The notes beneath the pieces are model-generated. The model worked only from the letters and a program-made list of their open reading frames with translations, did no database searches and was not told the origin of the DNA. Of a stretch of 64,000 nt of DNA, positions 7,851-16,391 are shown piece after piece. The stretch lies in the NCBI RefSeq assembly GCF_001042635.1, contig NZ_AP012331.1, forward strand, positions 496,001 through 560,000, given 5' to 3'. Numbering within the stretch: the first letter of the stretch is position 1; every line of letters begins with the position of its first letter. This stretch comes from Bifidobacterium scardovii JCM 12489 = DSM 13734 (GTDB taxonomy: Bacteria > Actinomycetota > Actinomycetes > Actinomycetales > Bifidobacteriaceae). The position numbers were made by a program, and so were the translations under genes.

Positions 7851-8630
7851 ATGATAGAGGCGAGCCTTCGAAACACAGCCGCCGGCGTAATCGCCATGCG
7901 GCGCATGAACGAAAAAAGCGAAGAGCTGTACGCTCGATGGACAAGGATCCGATACGCGCCTTGGAAGGGAAACTCCATCCTCGCTCAGGCCGATGCCGAA
8001 TGCGAAGTGCGTCCGCAGGTCGAGAGCTGTTTCAGCGTTTCCCTGGAATCCATGATGGACGCCTGCAGGATGATCAATGAACTGGCTACCATCAACTCCC
8101 ATTACGCAGTGATACGAACCGCCGTGGAATCATCCGCGACCGGCGTGTGGCTGTCCACGTCGGGCAAGAAGCGGAAGATGGTCTTCTACTCGATCAAACT
8201 GTCATATCGAGACAACGAGAACATGCTGTCCTTGGCAGAGGAAAGCCCGGAGCGGAACAGCTCCCTCATCGACAACCGCCGACGGAAAAGGGAACGTCTC
8301 GAAGAGCAAGAGCAACAACTCGAAGGATACGAAACCAAGAACATCAAGACATTTCCGCAATACACGCAGATTCTGAAAGCTGCGGACGAGCGGATCCAAA
8401 AGCGCGCAACATATACCGCGGTCAGGGCCTGGAGAATATGCAGCGGCCTGGCACATGGGTCGCGAGACAATGTGATAGGGCTGGCCGAAGCGATTCCGAC
8501 GGGCCGGGGCGACGCACGCACCGAGGAAGTGCAGATACGGCAGAACACGCTCCTGTCGGCGGCCTGCCTCAACGTGGCCGTGGAAAACTGCGAGCGCATA
8601 CTCGCGGAATACGAGAAAGCGACGGCCTAG
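7851..8630 (+). CDS. Autonomous prophage cargo protein of unknown function
   Basis: A 259-residue soluble, helical protein. A charged coiled-coil stretch lies near residues 140-170 (RRRKRERLEEQEQQLEGYE) and a motif RICSGLAHGSRDNV near 200. Base composition is visibly less GC-rich than flanking phage genes, with more ATA, AGA and GGA codons. It has its own strong promoter (7710-7738) and a small terminator over its stop, and lies between the early and packaging modules. This is the pattern of a moron gene expressed in the lysogen. The SGLAHG run is loosely reminiscent of HEPN-type helical bundles, but I do not claim that family. A defence or fitness role is inference. Confidence 0.65.
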   Translation: MIEASLRNTAAGVIAMRRMNEKSEELYARWTRIRYAPWKGNSILAQADAECEVRPQVESCFSVSLESMMDACRMINELATINSHYAVIRTAVESSATGVWLSTSGKKRKMVFYSIKLSYRDNENMLSLAEESPERNSSLIDNRRRKRERLEEQEQQLEGYETKNIKTFPQYTQILKAADERIQKRATYTAVRAWRICSGLAHGSRDNVIGLAEAIPTGRGDARTEEVQIRQNTLLSAACLNVAVENCERILAEYEKATA

Positions 8631-8640
8631 CCGTTTTCTC
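8622..8640 (+). terminator. Short intrinsic terminator overlapping the cargo gene stop
   Basis: ACGGC, loop CTA, GCCGT forms a 5-bp stem followed by TTTCTC. The stem includes the stop codon. It is modest, but with the promoter at 7710 it makes the cargo gene a self-contained unit. Confidence 0.5.
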
Positions 8641-8727
8641 GCGGGGGGCGGACGCATTCGGTAAAACAGGCCGAGGGATGTCGCGTTGAACCACCCGGGG
8701 TCTTTTGGAATCACCGGGAGGTGCCTC

Positions 8728-9138
8728 GTGTCTTCCACCCGCACTGGAAACCCGCGCAGGGGCAGGGGTTATGCGTATCGGCGCGACCAGCTGTGCAGGC
8801 GCGTGTACGCCTATTACGACACCTGTTACATCTGCGGCCGGCCGGTGGACAAATCCCTGCCGTGGCCTGACCCGTGGTGCAAGACCGTGGACGAGACCAT
8901 ACCGGTGGCGCGCGGCGGCAGCCCGCTGGACTGGGGCAACGTGGGCCTGGCGCACAACTGGTGCAACCGGGTCAAGGGCACGCGCACGCTCGCATGGGCG
9001 CGCGCCGAAGTCGCGCGACTGCTCGACCCCAACCGTACGACGGCGACGACAACGACGACAACGACAGGCGAGGAACCAGCATCGTCGAACCATCTTGCGG
9101 CCACGTCGATGCCGTTGGTGATCAGCGGCGACTGGTGA
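8728..9138 (+). CDS. HNH endonuclease next to terminase
   Basis: A 136-residue protein. The start is GTG 8728, six bases after GGGAGG; an upstream in-frame TTG at 8686 has no good ribosome site. The HNH core reads CYICGRPVD, DETIPVARGGSPLDWGNV and AHNWCNRVKG, giving the paired Cys and the Asp-Glu/His-Asn residues of the family. A Thr-rich stretch (nine Thr/Ala) follows, coded by an ACGACA-type microrepeat. HNH proteins beside terminase genes are needed for cos cleavage and packaging in HK97-like phages, so that role is likely. Confidence 0.85.
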   Translation: MSSTRTGNPRRGRGYAYRRDQLCRRVYAYYDTCYICGRPVDKSLPWPDPWCKTVDETIPVARGGSPLDWGNVGLAHNWCNRVKGTRTLAWARAEVARLLDPNRTTATTTTTTTGEEPASSNHLAATSMPLVISGDW

Positions 9139-9257
9139 CCCCACGGGAGGGGACCCGTCCCGGCCGTCAGGCCCGACCCTCGGGGGCAGTCGGGATATCT
9201 CCCCGGGGTCTGCAAAGCGTGACGCATGCCAAGCGTGACGGTCCGAAGGAGGCTGCG
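9139..9257 (+). other. Non-coding segment before terminase, candidate cos/pac region
   Basis: This 119-bp gap between the HNH gene and the small terminase is very GC-rich, with a GGGAC/GTCCC dyad near 9149-9162. It holds two copies of AAGCGTGACG (near 9215 and 9230); a third AAGCGTGACG occurs at about 9387 inside the terminase gene. Location and repeats fit a packaging site with terminase-binding boxes. Confidence 0.4.
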
Positions 9258-9683
9258 ATGAAGTGCGAGGAATGCGGGCGCGATTTCCACCCCTCGCATC
9301 GTGGCAGTCCCAGCAAATACTGCTGCGGAGCATGCCGTGCGAAGGCGTACCGCAAACGCCGCAAGCAACAGGCCAAGGCTCCGGCAAAGCGTGACGCCCC
9401 CACGCCAGCTGCGGCCCCCACGCCATCCGCCGCCCCGCGTCTGAACGGGCGCGAGTTCGACCGCATGATGGACGGCAGCTTGGAAGACGATCTGCGCCAT
9501 GTGCGCGACCGGCTGAAACGATACCTGGACGATCCGTCGACGCCGGCGAACGCGATAGCGAACATCAGCGCACGTTACATCATCGTGTGCGAACGCCTGC
9601 ACGACCTGGCCGGCGGAGACCCATTGCTGGATATCGAGGACGAGACGAGCGAGGTGAGCGATGTCGGAGCGTCGATTGTCTGA
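9258..9683 (+). CDS. terS: Terminase small subunit (putative), zinc-binding N-terminus
   Basis: A 141-residue protein behind AAGGAGG at 9246-9252. The N-terminus is a zinc-ribbon-like block (CEECGRDFHPSHRGSPSKYC, CGAC), then a basic Ala/Pro-rich linker. The C-terminal half is helical and acidic. Identity rests mainly on position directly before the large subunit, which it overlaps by 23 bases, and on length. Small subunits recognise the packaging site, and the zinc block plus basic linker would suit DNA binding. Confidence 0.6.
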   Translation: MKCEECGRDFHPSHRGSPSKYCCGACRAKAYRKRRKQQAKAPAKRDAPTPAAAPTPSAAPRLNGREFDRMMDGSLEDDLRHVRDRLKRYLDDPSTPANAIANISARYIIVCERLHDLAGGDPLLDIEDETSEVSDVGASIV

Positions 9684-11097
9684 GATCGCCCGCGTGCTCA
9701 AACAGCCGACGGGGATCACGTCCAGCGATTTCCCCCGCGTCAACCGCGTGGCCCTCAAGGCCGGCATCCACTACGACCTGTGGCAGCAGGGCCTGCTCTG
9801 GCTCCTGTTCGCCCGTGGCGCGGACGGCAAATACGCGTGCGGGGAATGCGGCACCGTCGTCAGCTCCTGCCGTCAGATCGGCAAGACGTTCACCCTGGGC
9901 ACCGCGATCTTCATCAAATGCATCCTCCAACCCGGCCTGAAGGTCATATGGACCGCCCACCACACACGAACCAGCGACGAGACGTTCAACGACATGTGCG
10001 ACCTCGCGAAGAACAAGCTGCTCGCCCGCTACGTGGAGCGCATCCGCCGCGCCAACGGACAACAGGAAATCAGCTTCCGCACCGGAAGTCGCATCATGTT
10101 CGGTGCACGCGAGAACGGCTTCGGCCGAGGCCTGCACAGCGTGGACGTGGAAATCTTCGACGAAGCGCAGATCCTCACCGTGCGCGCCCTGGACAACATG
10201 CTCCCCGTCGTCAACACCAGCCCCGACCCGCTCGTCGTGTTCATGGGCAACCCTCCCAAACTCGGCGACCAGTCCGAAGTATTCGAGGAAAAACGACGCG
10301 CGGCGCTCGCCGGCACCGACGGCATGGTATACGTGGAACTGTCCGCCGACCGTGACGCCGATCCCGACGACCGCGAACAATGGGCGAAAGCCAACCCCAG
10401 CTATCCGAAACGCACGTCCGAGACCGCGATCCTCAGGATGCGCAACCTCATGACCGTCGACTCGTTCCGCCGCGAGGCCCTGGGCATCTGGGACGAAACC
10501 GCCAGCCACAGGGCCATCGACCCGAAGCAATGGGAGAAGGCCACCACGGACTCGCCGAACCTCAACGGACTGATCGGCTACGCGCTCGACATGGCACCCG
10601 ACCGCAGCTCCCTGGCCATCGGCGGCGCCATCAACCACAGGGATGGCACCGCCCACATCGAACTCCGCCGCTTCGAATCCACCCAATCCAAAGGCACCAT
10701 GTGGGCCATCGACTACATCACGCAACACTGGCCACGCACCGCAAGCGTGGTCATCGACGCCCAATCCCCGGCCAACGCGCTCATACAGGAACTCAAAACC
10801 CGCCACATCAAGGTCATCACCACCGGCCCGCAAGACATGGGCCGCGCCTGCGGACTGTTCCTCGACATGCTGCGCGACGGCAAACTCACCCACATCCCAG
10901 ACGACAAAGCACCCGCGCTCGCCGTCGCCGTGGCCAACGCCGTCACCCGCAACATCGGCCAATCCGGAGCCATTGGATGGAACAAGATGGGCGCCGACAT
11001 CGACATATCACCATTGGTCGCGGTCACGCTCGCCCTCTACGGCACCACCGTAACCAAACGAGACCCGGACCGCAGACAGATCATAGGAGGCTGCTGA
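9661..11097 (+). CDS. terL: Terminase large subunit
   Basis: A 478-residue packaging motor. The Walker A-type loop is CRQIGKT at residues 70-76, with an Arg-Gln deviation common in terminases. Walker B is VEIFDEAQ, with Asp167 and Glu168. The nuclease domain carries Asp310 (ALDMAPD), Asp366 (VVIDAQ) and a later DIDIS near residue 445, the expected RNase H-like acidic set. Full family length. It pumps DNA into proheads and cuts the concatemer. The stop overlaps the portal start (TGATG). Confidence 0.93.
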   Translation: MSERRLSEIARVLKQPTGITSSDFPRVNRVALKAGIHYDLWQQGLLWLLFARGADGKYACGECGTVVSSCRQIGKTFTLGTAIFIKCILQPGLKVIWTAHHTRTSDETFNDMCDLAKNKLLARYVERIRRANGQQEISFRTGSRIMFGARENGFGRGLHSVDVEIFDEAQILTVRALDNMLPVVNTSPDPLVVFMGNPPKLGDQSEVFEEKRRAALAGTDGMVYVELSADRDADPDDREQWAKANPSYPKRTSETAILRMRNLMTVDSFRREALGIWDETASHRAIDPKQWEKATTDSPNLNGLIGYALDMAPDRSSLAIGGAINHRDGTAHIELRRFESTQSKGTMWAIDYITQHWPRTASVVIDAQSPANALIQELKTRHIKVITTGPQDMGRACGLFLDMLRDGKLTHIPDDKAPALAVAVANAVTRNIGQSGAIGWNKMGADIDISPLVAVTLALYGTTVTKRDPDRRQIIGGC

Positions 11098-12629
11098 TGA
11101 GCGAATCCATCATCCCCGCCGTCCGCGAAACGCCCGTCGAGGAACGCTGGCCCAAACAATCACGTGGCGGCGCGAGCATGCTGCGCCTGAACGCGCCCGG
11201 AGCCATAGACGGTCTGACGGATGCCGAAAACGAGCTGCTGGCCGAACTGCGCGACGTATGGGTGTCGCATTCGGAACGCAACGCCGAACTCACCTCCTAC
11301 TACGAGGCGAAGGAGCCGTTGAAGGACTTCGGGCTGACGATGCCCAAATCCATCACCGACCACTACACGCCGCTTGGCTGGGCGCGCAAGGCCGTGGACA
11401 TGCTCACCGAACTATGCGTGTTCGAGGGATTCGTCGCCCCCGGCATGGAGGACCCGTTCGAACTGCAGGGCTTCATGGCGTCCATCGGCTTCACGAGCGT
11501 ATTGCAACAGGCCATCCAGACCGCGTTCATCCACGGGTGCAGCTTCCTGACCGTGGGCCGCGCCGGCGACGGCCAGCCCACGATACGCACGCACACCGCC
11601 GAAGCGTCGGCCGCATTATGGGACTACCAGAACCGGCATATCAAGGCGTGCATGAGCATCTGCGACCAGGACAAGAACGGCAACGCCACCGGCCTGATGC
11701 TCTACATGCCCGAACGCAACATCCTCCTCGAAAAGCACGACGGCCGATGGTCGATGCCACCGGACGCCATGCCGGAAGAGACCGTGGACGGCCGGTGCAT
11801 GGCGTTCAGGCTCGCCTACAAGCCCACGCAGGTCAAACCGTTCGGCCGATCACGCATCAGCCGCGACGCGATGCGCATCATCGACGGCGCGAACCGCACC
11901 ATCTGCCGCGCCGAAGGCAACGCGGAGTTCTACTCGTTCCCCAAGATCCTCCTGCTCGGCACCAGCGCCGACATCGCCAACATGAGCGACGACCAGGCAT
12001 TGAGCCTGTACATGGGCCGATGGAACGCCATCAGCAAGGACATCGACGGCGACTCGCCATCGGTCGTGCAATTGTCCGCGTCGACCATGGACCCGCATCT
12101 GACGATGCTGAAATCATGGGCGTCGATGTTCGCCGCCGCGACCAACATCCCCGCCTCCAGCCTCGGCGTGGTCGCCGACTCGAACCCCACCAGCGCGGAA
12201 GCCACCGAAGCCCAACGCGAGGACCTGATCATCGAAGCCAGGCACGCCGACCGCGACTTCGGCGAAAGCATCCTGGAAACGATCAGAATGGCCGTCCGCA
12301 TGAAAGACCCGTCGGCCTCGGAATCCGACCTGATGAAACTGCAGGTCGACTGGATGAACCCCAGCATGCCGGCCACGAGCATGAGCGCCGACGCATACAG
12401 CAAGCTCGCCGGCTCCATCACCGGCTTCGGCGACAGCGAGGTCGGCCTGGCCCGCGCCGGCCTGAGCCGCAGCGAGATCATCAGACTGAAGGCCGACCAG
12501 CGCAAGGCAAACGCCTCGCAGATCCTCAGCCAGCTGAGAAACGAGAAGGCGAACGGAGGCGCGAATGTACTTCGACAGCCTCAACCTGCCACCGGAACGA
12601 CGCAGGCAGCTGGAACTGGACCTCAATGA
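11097..12629 (+). CDS. Portal protein, SPP1 gp6-like
   Basis: A 510-residue protein starting within the terminase stop. It has the layout of the Phage_prot_Gp6 portal family: HYTPLGWARKAVDMLTELCVFEGF in the clip/stem region, GRSRISRDAMRIIDGANR in the middle, and PASSLGVVADSNPTSAEATEAQRE in the crown, a typical portal motif. It forms the dodecameric ring that docks terminase and later the tail. Its 3' end overlaps the MuF gene by 65 bases. Confidence 0.9.
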   Translation: MSESIIPAVRETPVEERWPKQSRGGASMLRLNAPGAIDGLTDAENELLAELRDVWVSHSERNAELTSYYEAKEPLKDFGLTMPKSITDHYTPLGWARKAVDMLTELCVFEGFVAPGMEDPFELQGFMASIGFTSVLQQAIQTAFIHGCSFLTVGRAGDGQPTIRTHTAEASAALWDYQNRHIKACMSICDQDKNGNATGLMLYMPERNILLEKHDGRWSMPPDAMPEETVDGRCMAFRLAYKPTQVKPFGRSRISRDAMRIIDGANRTICRAEGNAEFYSFPKILLLGTSADIANMSDDQALSLYMGRWNAISKDIDGDSPSVVQLSASTMDPHLTMLKSWASMFAAATNIPASSLGVVADSNPTSAEATEAQREDLIIEARHADRDFGESILETIRMAVRMKDPSASESDLMKLQVDWMNPSMPATSMSADAYSKLAGSITGFGDSEVGLARAGLSRSEIIRLKADQRKANASQILSQLRNEKANGGANVLRQPQPATGTTQAAGTGPQ

Positions 12630-13881
12630 CCTGTACGAGGACTACGTCGACACGCTCTCCAGCCTGGAGAAGCGGGCCGGCAACCTCGTATCCGGCATGG
12701 TCTGGGACGATGAATCCCCGGAAACGGTCAGACAGATGATGAAAGCGTATTCCGACGCCGCCAACGAACTGGCGTCGGAATCCTACCAGAACGTGCGCGA
12801 CACATGGTCGCGATACATGGACGTGGACTTCCCCCAGTTCACCCCCGCCGCGATAGAGGCAGACCGCACGGTATGGCAGATCGAGGGAGGCTTCCACAAC
12901 ACCGACTACAACGGCCTGACCTACACGCAGGTCAAAAACGGGCAATCCCGCGCAGGCAAGACCATAGACGACCTATGGCCGTCGTTCACGCCAGGCGACT
13001 ACATGGCCGCCTACAAATACGCCTCCGAGATCGTGCGCGTCACCGCACGTCTCACCACGGAACGCAGCGCGGCCGTCGACCCCACCGAACCGAAATACGC
13101 GAGAGTACCCACCGGCTCGTACACATGCGCGTTCTGCGTGATGTGCGCCTCCCGCGGATTCGACTACAACAGCGAGGAGACGGCCGGCAAATTCAAGCCG
13201 TTCCACAAGGGCGACGACTGCCGCATCATCCCCAGCTGGGGCGTCTACAAGTTCAACGCCTACAACCCCGAATACTACATGTCCATGTACGAGACGGCGA
13301 AAAACAAGGCCCCGGACACCTCCAGCGGGGCGATATGCGCCGAAATGCGCAGAATCTACCCGAACCTGCTCACCGACGGCGTGTTCAGGGACGACGACAG
13401 GTTCACCAAGGACAACAGCCTGAGATACGGCCTGTGGCGGGCGCAACGACGCCAGGCCATGCGGGACCACGACTTCACGCATTCGCCCCTCGACCTGCTG
13501 CCGCCAGCGGAACCGGCGGAGGCGCCGGAATGGCCGTCCGGCCTTCCCGCAGTCATGCGGGCCAAAGAATGGAACCACATCCTCTACGGGTACAAAGGTG
13601 GCGCGCACCTGCACGGCTACGGCTGGCAATATCCCGACAAGACGGTGGAGTTCCCCGAAACCTGGGCCGCCGACGACATACGCGACGCCGGAATCGCATT
13701 ATTGCGCATCCCCGAAAACCGTAAGCATATCGAGGATATCCTAGCCGACGGAGGCGCGAAAGGCTCTATCACGGGTACGATTGACGGTATCAAGATCAGG
13801 TTGGCGTTCTCCAAGGCGGGCAATGGCCCGGTACGAGTCACCAGCATTCATCCGACCAGAAAGGAGCAGTCATGGGAATGA
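12565..13881 (+). CDS. MuF-like head protein with C-terminal EndoU-type toxin domain
   Basis: A 438-residue protein. Residues 1-300 match phage minor capsid MuF/VG15 proteins: a long helical start, then TGSYTCAFCVMCASRG and HKGDDCRIIP, a characteristic Cys/His pair of blocks. Residues 330-438 form an extra domain: EWNHILYGYKGGAHLHGYGW, FPETWAADDIRDAGIALL, then GTIDGIKIRLAF and a strand ending in VTSIHP. This order resembles bacterial EndoU RNases, with His338 and His348 or His350 as candidate catalytic residues. GC content falls in this part. MuF proteins fused to swappable toxins are known in temperate phages. The next small gene is the likely immunity gene. Confidence 0.8.
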   Translation: MYFDSLNLPPERRRQLELDLNDLYEDYVDTLSSLEKRAGNLVSGMVWDDESPETVRQMMKAYSDAANELASESYQNVRDTWSRYMDVDFPQFTPAAIEADRTVWQIEGGFHNTDYNGLTYTQVKNGQSRAGKTIDDLWPSFTPGDYMAAYKYASEIVRVTARLTTERSAAVDPTEPKYARVPTGSYTCAFCVMCASRGFDYNSEETAGKFKPFHKGDDCRIIPSWGVYKFNAYNPEYYMSMYETAKNKAPDTSSGAICAEMRRIYPNLLTDGVFRDDDRFTKDNSLRYGLWRAQRRQAMRDHDFTHSPLDLLPPAEPAEAPEWPSGLPAVMRAKEWNHILYGYKGGAHLHGYGWQYPDKTVEFPETWAADDIRDAGIALLRIPENRKHIEDILADGGAKGSITGTIDGIKIRLAFSKAGNGPVRVTSIHPTRKEQSWE

Positions 13882-14177
13882 CCCAGGTTCGTATTGCGCG
13901 ACAGCATTACGATCAGCTTGCGGTTGACATGATCTCCTTTCTGAGGGAACACGGGTACAAGGACGACGCCGATTACGCCCAGATGCTGTTCGACGAGGAT
14001 GGCGATTGGATCCCGGTCCAGACCGGCATCGAGGTCATCATGGAGAACCATCTCGACCCGACTCCGTTCATACCGCTGGCCGCCACGTTGCAGGAAGAGG
14101 ACGAGGTGTTCCGCGAGGAACATCGAGATTTCATCGAATATATCCGCCGCTGGCAGTCGGAACACCCCGAGCACTAG
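13872..14177 (+). CDS. Candidate immunity protein for the MuF-EndoU toxin
   Basis: A 101-residue strongly acidic protein (DEDGDWIPVQTG, LQEEDEVFREEHRDFIEYI). ATG 13872 sits behind AAGGAG at 13861-13866 and overlaps the toxin stop by ten bases. It is absent from the standard head-gene order, and a good intrinsic terminator follows at once. An acidic partner encoded directly after a basic nuclease domain is the usual arrangement for immunity proteins. No immunity family is recognised by name, so the call rests on context and charge. Confidence 0.6.
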   Translation: MGMTQVRIARQHYDQLAVDMISFLREHGYKDDADYAQMLFDEDGDWIPVQTGIEVIMENHLDPTPFIPLAATLQEEDEVFREEHRDFIEYIRRWQSEHPEH

Positions 14178-14190
14178 CCCACAGTCCATG

Positions 14191-14216
14191 AAGCCACTCA
14201 TTCGAGTGGCTTTTCT
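14191..14216 (+). terminator. Intrinsic terminator after the toxin/immunity pair
   Basis: AAGCCACT, loop CATTCG, AGTGGCTT gives an 8-bp stem running into TTTTCT. It is unusual to find one inside a phage late operon. It separates portal/MuF/immunity transcription from the scaffold and capsid genes. The gap 14217-14340 also holds a CCCGCG/CGCGGG dyad near 14237. Confidence 0.8.
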
Positions 14217-14340
14217 CATATTCACAGGATTTCACGCCCGCGTACCGCGCGGGTGGGCGCAGCCATGCGCATCGCAACAAGAATGGCCGTCCACGCGCGG
14301 CGTCAGCGCGGCACCAACAAACAAGACAGGAGCCAGCATC

Positions 14341-14850
14341 ATGGCCGACGAACAACCCACCGCAACCCCGGAAACACAGCAGGCCGCCGCGCAGCAGCCG
14401 GAACAGGCCAAGCCCCAGGAAACGGCCCGCTCGTATTCCGAGGAGGACGTGAACCGCATCGTCAAGGAACGCCTGGCACGCGAACGCGCCAAACACTCCG
14501 ACTACGACGACATGAAACGCAAGGCCGGGGAAGCCGACACCCTACAGTCCGAACTGGAGAAGTCCAGGGCCGAGACCGAGGACCTGCGCACCAAGGTCGC
14601 ACAGGCCGAACATGAGAAACAACTGGCGGGCATACGCTCCACCATCGCCTCGAAATACGGCATCGGCGACCCTACCGTTCTCGCGGTGGGCGACGACGAG
14701 GAGCAGATCGACGCCTACGCGCAGAAGCTCATGAAAACGTTCCGTCCCTATGACCGTCTCGACCAGGCGCGCAGCAAGGAAGCATCCGGCAAGGCTCCGG
14801 TGGATCCAGCCAAGGACTTCAAACGCGCCATGGCCGAAGCCGGCTACTGA
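14341..14850 (+). CDS. Scaffolding protein
   Basis: A 169-residue, highly charged protein. A disordered Gln/Pro/Ala start is followed by a coiled coil (residues 35-100: YSEEDVNRIVKERLARERAK, LQSELEKSRAETEDLR) and a compact basic C-terminus. This is the standard form of prohead scaffolds placed directly before the capsid gene. It would template capsid assembly and then leave the shell. Start ATG 14341 has ACAGGAGCC upstream. Confidence 0.8.
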   Translation: MADEQPTATPETQQAAAQQPEQAKPQETARSYSEEDVNRIVKERLARERAKHSDYDDMKRKAGEADTLQSELEKSRAETEDLRTKVAQAEHEKQLAGIRSTIASKYGIGDPTVLAVGDDEEQIDAYAQKLMKTFRPYDRLDQARSKEASGKAPVDPAKDFKRAMAEAGY

Positions 14851-14899
14851 CCCCACCCATCTCCGAAACATTCCATAACAGCTCGAAAGGAGCACCATC

Positions 14900-15799
14900 A
14901 TGGCCGATCCAACCATGAATCGCAAGTCCGCGGGTCTCGACCTGACCCCGGAGACCCAGGCGGAAATCTGGCAGAAAGCCGCCTACCAGAGCGCGTTCAT
15001 GCAGCTCGTCCCGCAGATCAACCTGCCGGGCAAGGGCGTGCGCGTGCCCATCATCACCGGCGACCCCGAGGCCGACTGGGTGCAGGAGGGCGCGGTCAAG
15101 CCCAAGAGCGGCGTCGGTTTCGGCAAGAAGGACATGGTGCCGTACACCATCGCCGTGATCCTGCCGTTCTCCAACCAGTTCCGCCGCGACTACGAGTCCC
15201 TGTACACGCAGATCGTGGCCAAGGGCCCCGGCGCCATCGCCCGAAAGTTCGACCAGACCGTCATGGGCATCGGCGACGTGCCGGGCGCGGATTTCGACAG
15301 CCTGAAGGCCGCGCCGAAGATCGCCCTCGGCAAGACCGTATGGAAGAGCCTGAACGACGCGGACGATTCCGTCACCGCAGCCGACGGCACCGTCGACGGC
15401 TGGGCCCTCTCCCCGCAGGGACGTTCGATCCTGCGTCAGGCCACCGACAACAACGGCCGTCCCCTGTTCCTCGGCTCCATGGCCGAATCCGACGTGAACA
15501 CCGTGCTCGGCAACCGCACCTACATCAGCAAGGGCGTGCACGTGCCCGCACAGGCCGCGGGCACCGGCGACAACCCGACCCCCGCAGTCCCGGAGATCGT
15601 CGGCGTGGTCGGCGAGTTCGCATCCGCCGCATGGGGTACGCCGGAGGGCCTGCAGACCTCTATCAGCGACCAGGCCACCGTCACCATCGACGGCAAGGCC
15701 GTCAACCTGTGGGAGCAGAACATGTTCGCCGTGCGAATCGAAATGGAAATCGGCTTCCGCGTGCGCGACATCAACCGCTTCGCCCTGCTCACCAAGTGA
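14900..15799 (+). CDS. Major capsid protein, HK97 fold
   Basis: A 299-residue protein behind GAAAGGAG. Features of the HK97-fold family include an N-terminal arm, WVQEGAVKPKSGVGFGKKDMV in the E-loop region, PYTIAVILPFSNQFRRD at the start of the spine, and EMEIGFRVRDINRFALLTK at the C-terminus. There is no long delta domain, consistent with the separate scaffold gene upstream. Confidence 0.88.
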   Translation: MADPTMNRKSAGLDLTPETQAEIWQKAAYQSAFMQLVPQINLPGKGVRVPIITGDPEADWVQEGAVKPKSGVGFGKKDMVPYTIAVILPFSNQFRRDYESLYTQIVAKGPGAIARKFDQTVMGIGDVPGADFDSLKAAPKIALGKTVWKSLNDADDSVTAADGTVDGWALSPQGRSILRQATDNNGRPLFLGSMAESDVNTVLGNRTYISKGVHVPAQAAGTGDNPTPAVPEIVGVVGEFASAAWGTPEGLQTSISDQATVTIDGKAVNLWEQNMFAVRIEMEIGFRVRDINRFALLTK

Positions 15800-15810
15800 G
15801 GAGACGACCC

Positions 15811-16377
15811 ATGGCATACAAAATCCATGTGATCCCCGCCAAGGACGCGGCCGCATACGTCGCCGAACACGACGGTGTGGCATTGGCCGTGTTCGTCGAC
15901 GACGAGGGCAACCCCATCGACCTCAATGGCGGCGCTTCCGCTCCGACCGCGGGCAGCGTCACGCCGGCCAGTCTCGGCGGCTATGACGCCTCCACCGGAC
16001 ACGGCAAAACCGTGCAGGTGAAGGCCGACGGCAGCGGCTTCGACTTCGTCAACCCGATCACTGTTCCGACCGCCGACACGCTTGCCGGTGCCACCGATAC
16101 GGGCAAGGGCGTGCTCAAGGCTGTGGATGCGGCCGCGGCGCGCAAGGCCATCGGCGCAGGCACGTCCAGCTTCAGCGGCTCTTACACCGATCTGGCGAAC
16201 AAGCCGGTCATCCCGGCGGCCTACACGTTGCCCGCCGCGACCGCGGCCGCGTTGGGCGGCGTCAAGCAGGGTGCGGCGATCCCGAACCTCGCCACCGACG
16301 CGCCCGCCGCGGACATCGTCACCACGGTCAACAGCATCCTGACCCAATTGCGCGCCACCGGCGCCATCGCGGTCTGA
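15811..16377 (+). CDS. Head fiber / capsid decoration protein
   Basis: A 188-residue protein starting 11 bases after the capsid stop, with GAGGAG upstream. The N-terminal 40 residues may bind the capsid. Two repeats of the form TLAGATDTGKGVLKA and TLPAATAAALGGVKQG resemble Phage_fiber_2/phi29 head-fiber repeats. The ending ADIVTTVNSILTQLRATGAI is typical of head-fiber proteins. It probably projects from capsids and stabilises them or binds surfaces. Confidence 0.7.
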   Translation: MAYKIHVIPAKDAAAYVAEHDGVALAVFVDDEGNPIDLNGGASAPTAGSVTPASLGGYDASTGHGKTVQVKADGSGFDFVNPITVPTADTLAGATDTGKGVLKAVDAAAARKAIGAGTSSFSGSYTDLANKPVIPAAYTLPAATAAALGGVKQGAAIPNLATDAPAADIVTTVNSILTQLRATGAIAV

Positions 16378-16391
16378 CGGAAGGCGGGACC

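Noticed and set aside
9042..9075. ACGACA microrepeat in the HNH gene, possible slippage site
   Set aside because: It encodes a Thr-rich linker in frame and lies outside the HNH core. Unit-length changes would keep the frame, so nothing indicates a switch.
10380..12629. 749-residue reading of the portal frame
   Set aside because: The first 239 residues lie within terminase in another frame and are Arg/Pro/His-rich shadow sequence. The portal begins at ATG 11097.
13872..14177. Acidic gene after MuF read as an ordinary head-joining protein
   Set aside because: Head adaptors occur later in normal order (16392-17410). A terminator directly after this gene and its overlap with the toxin domain fit an immunity gene better.
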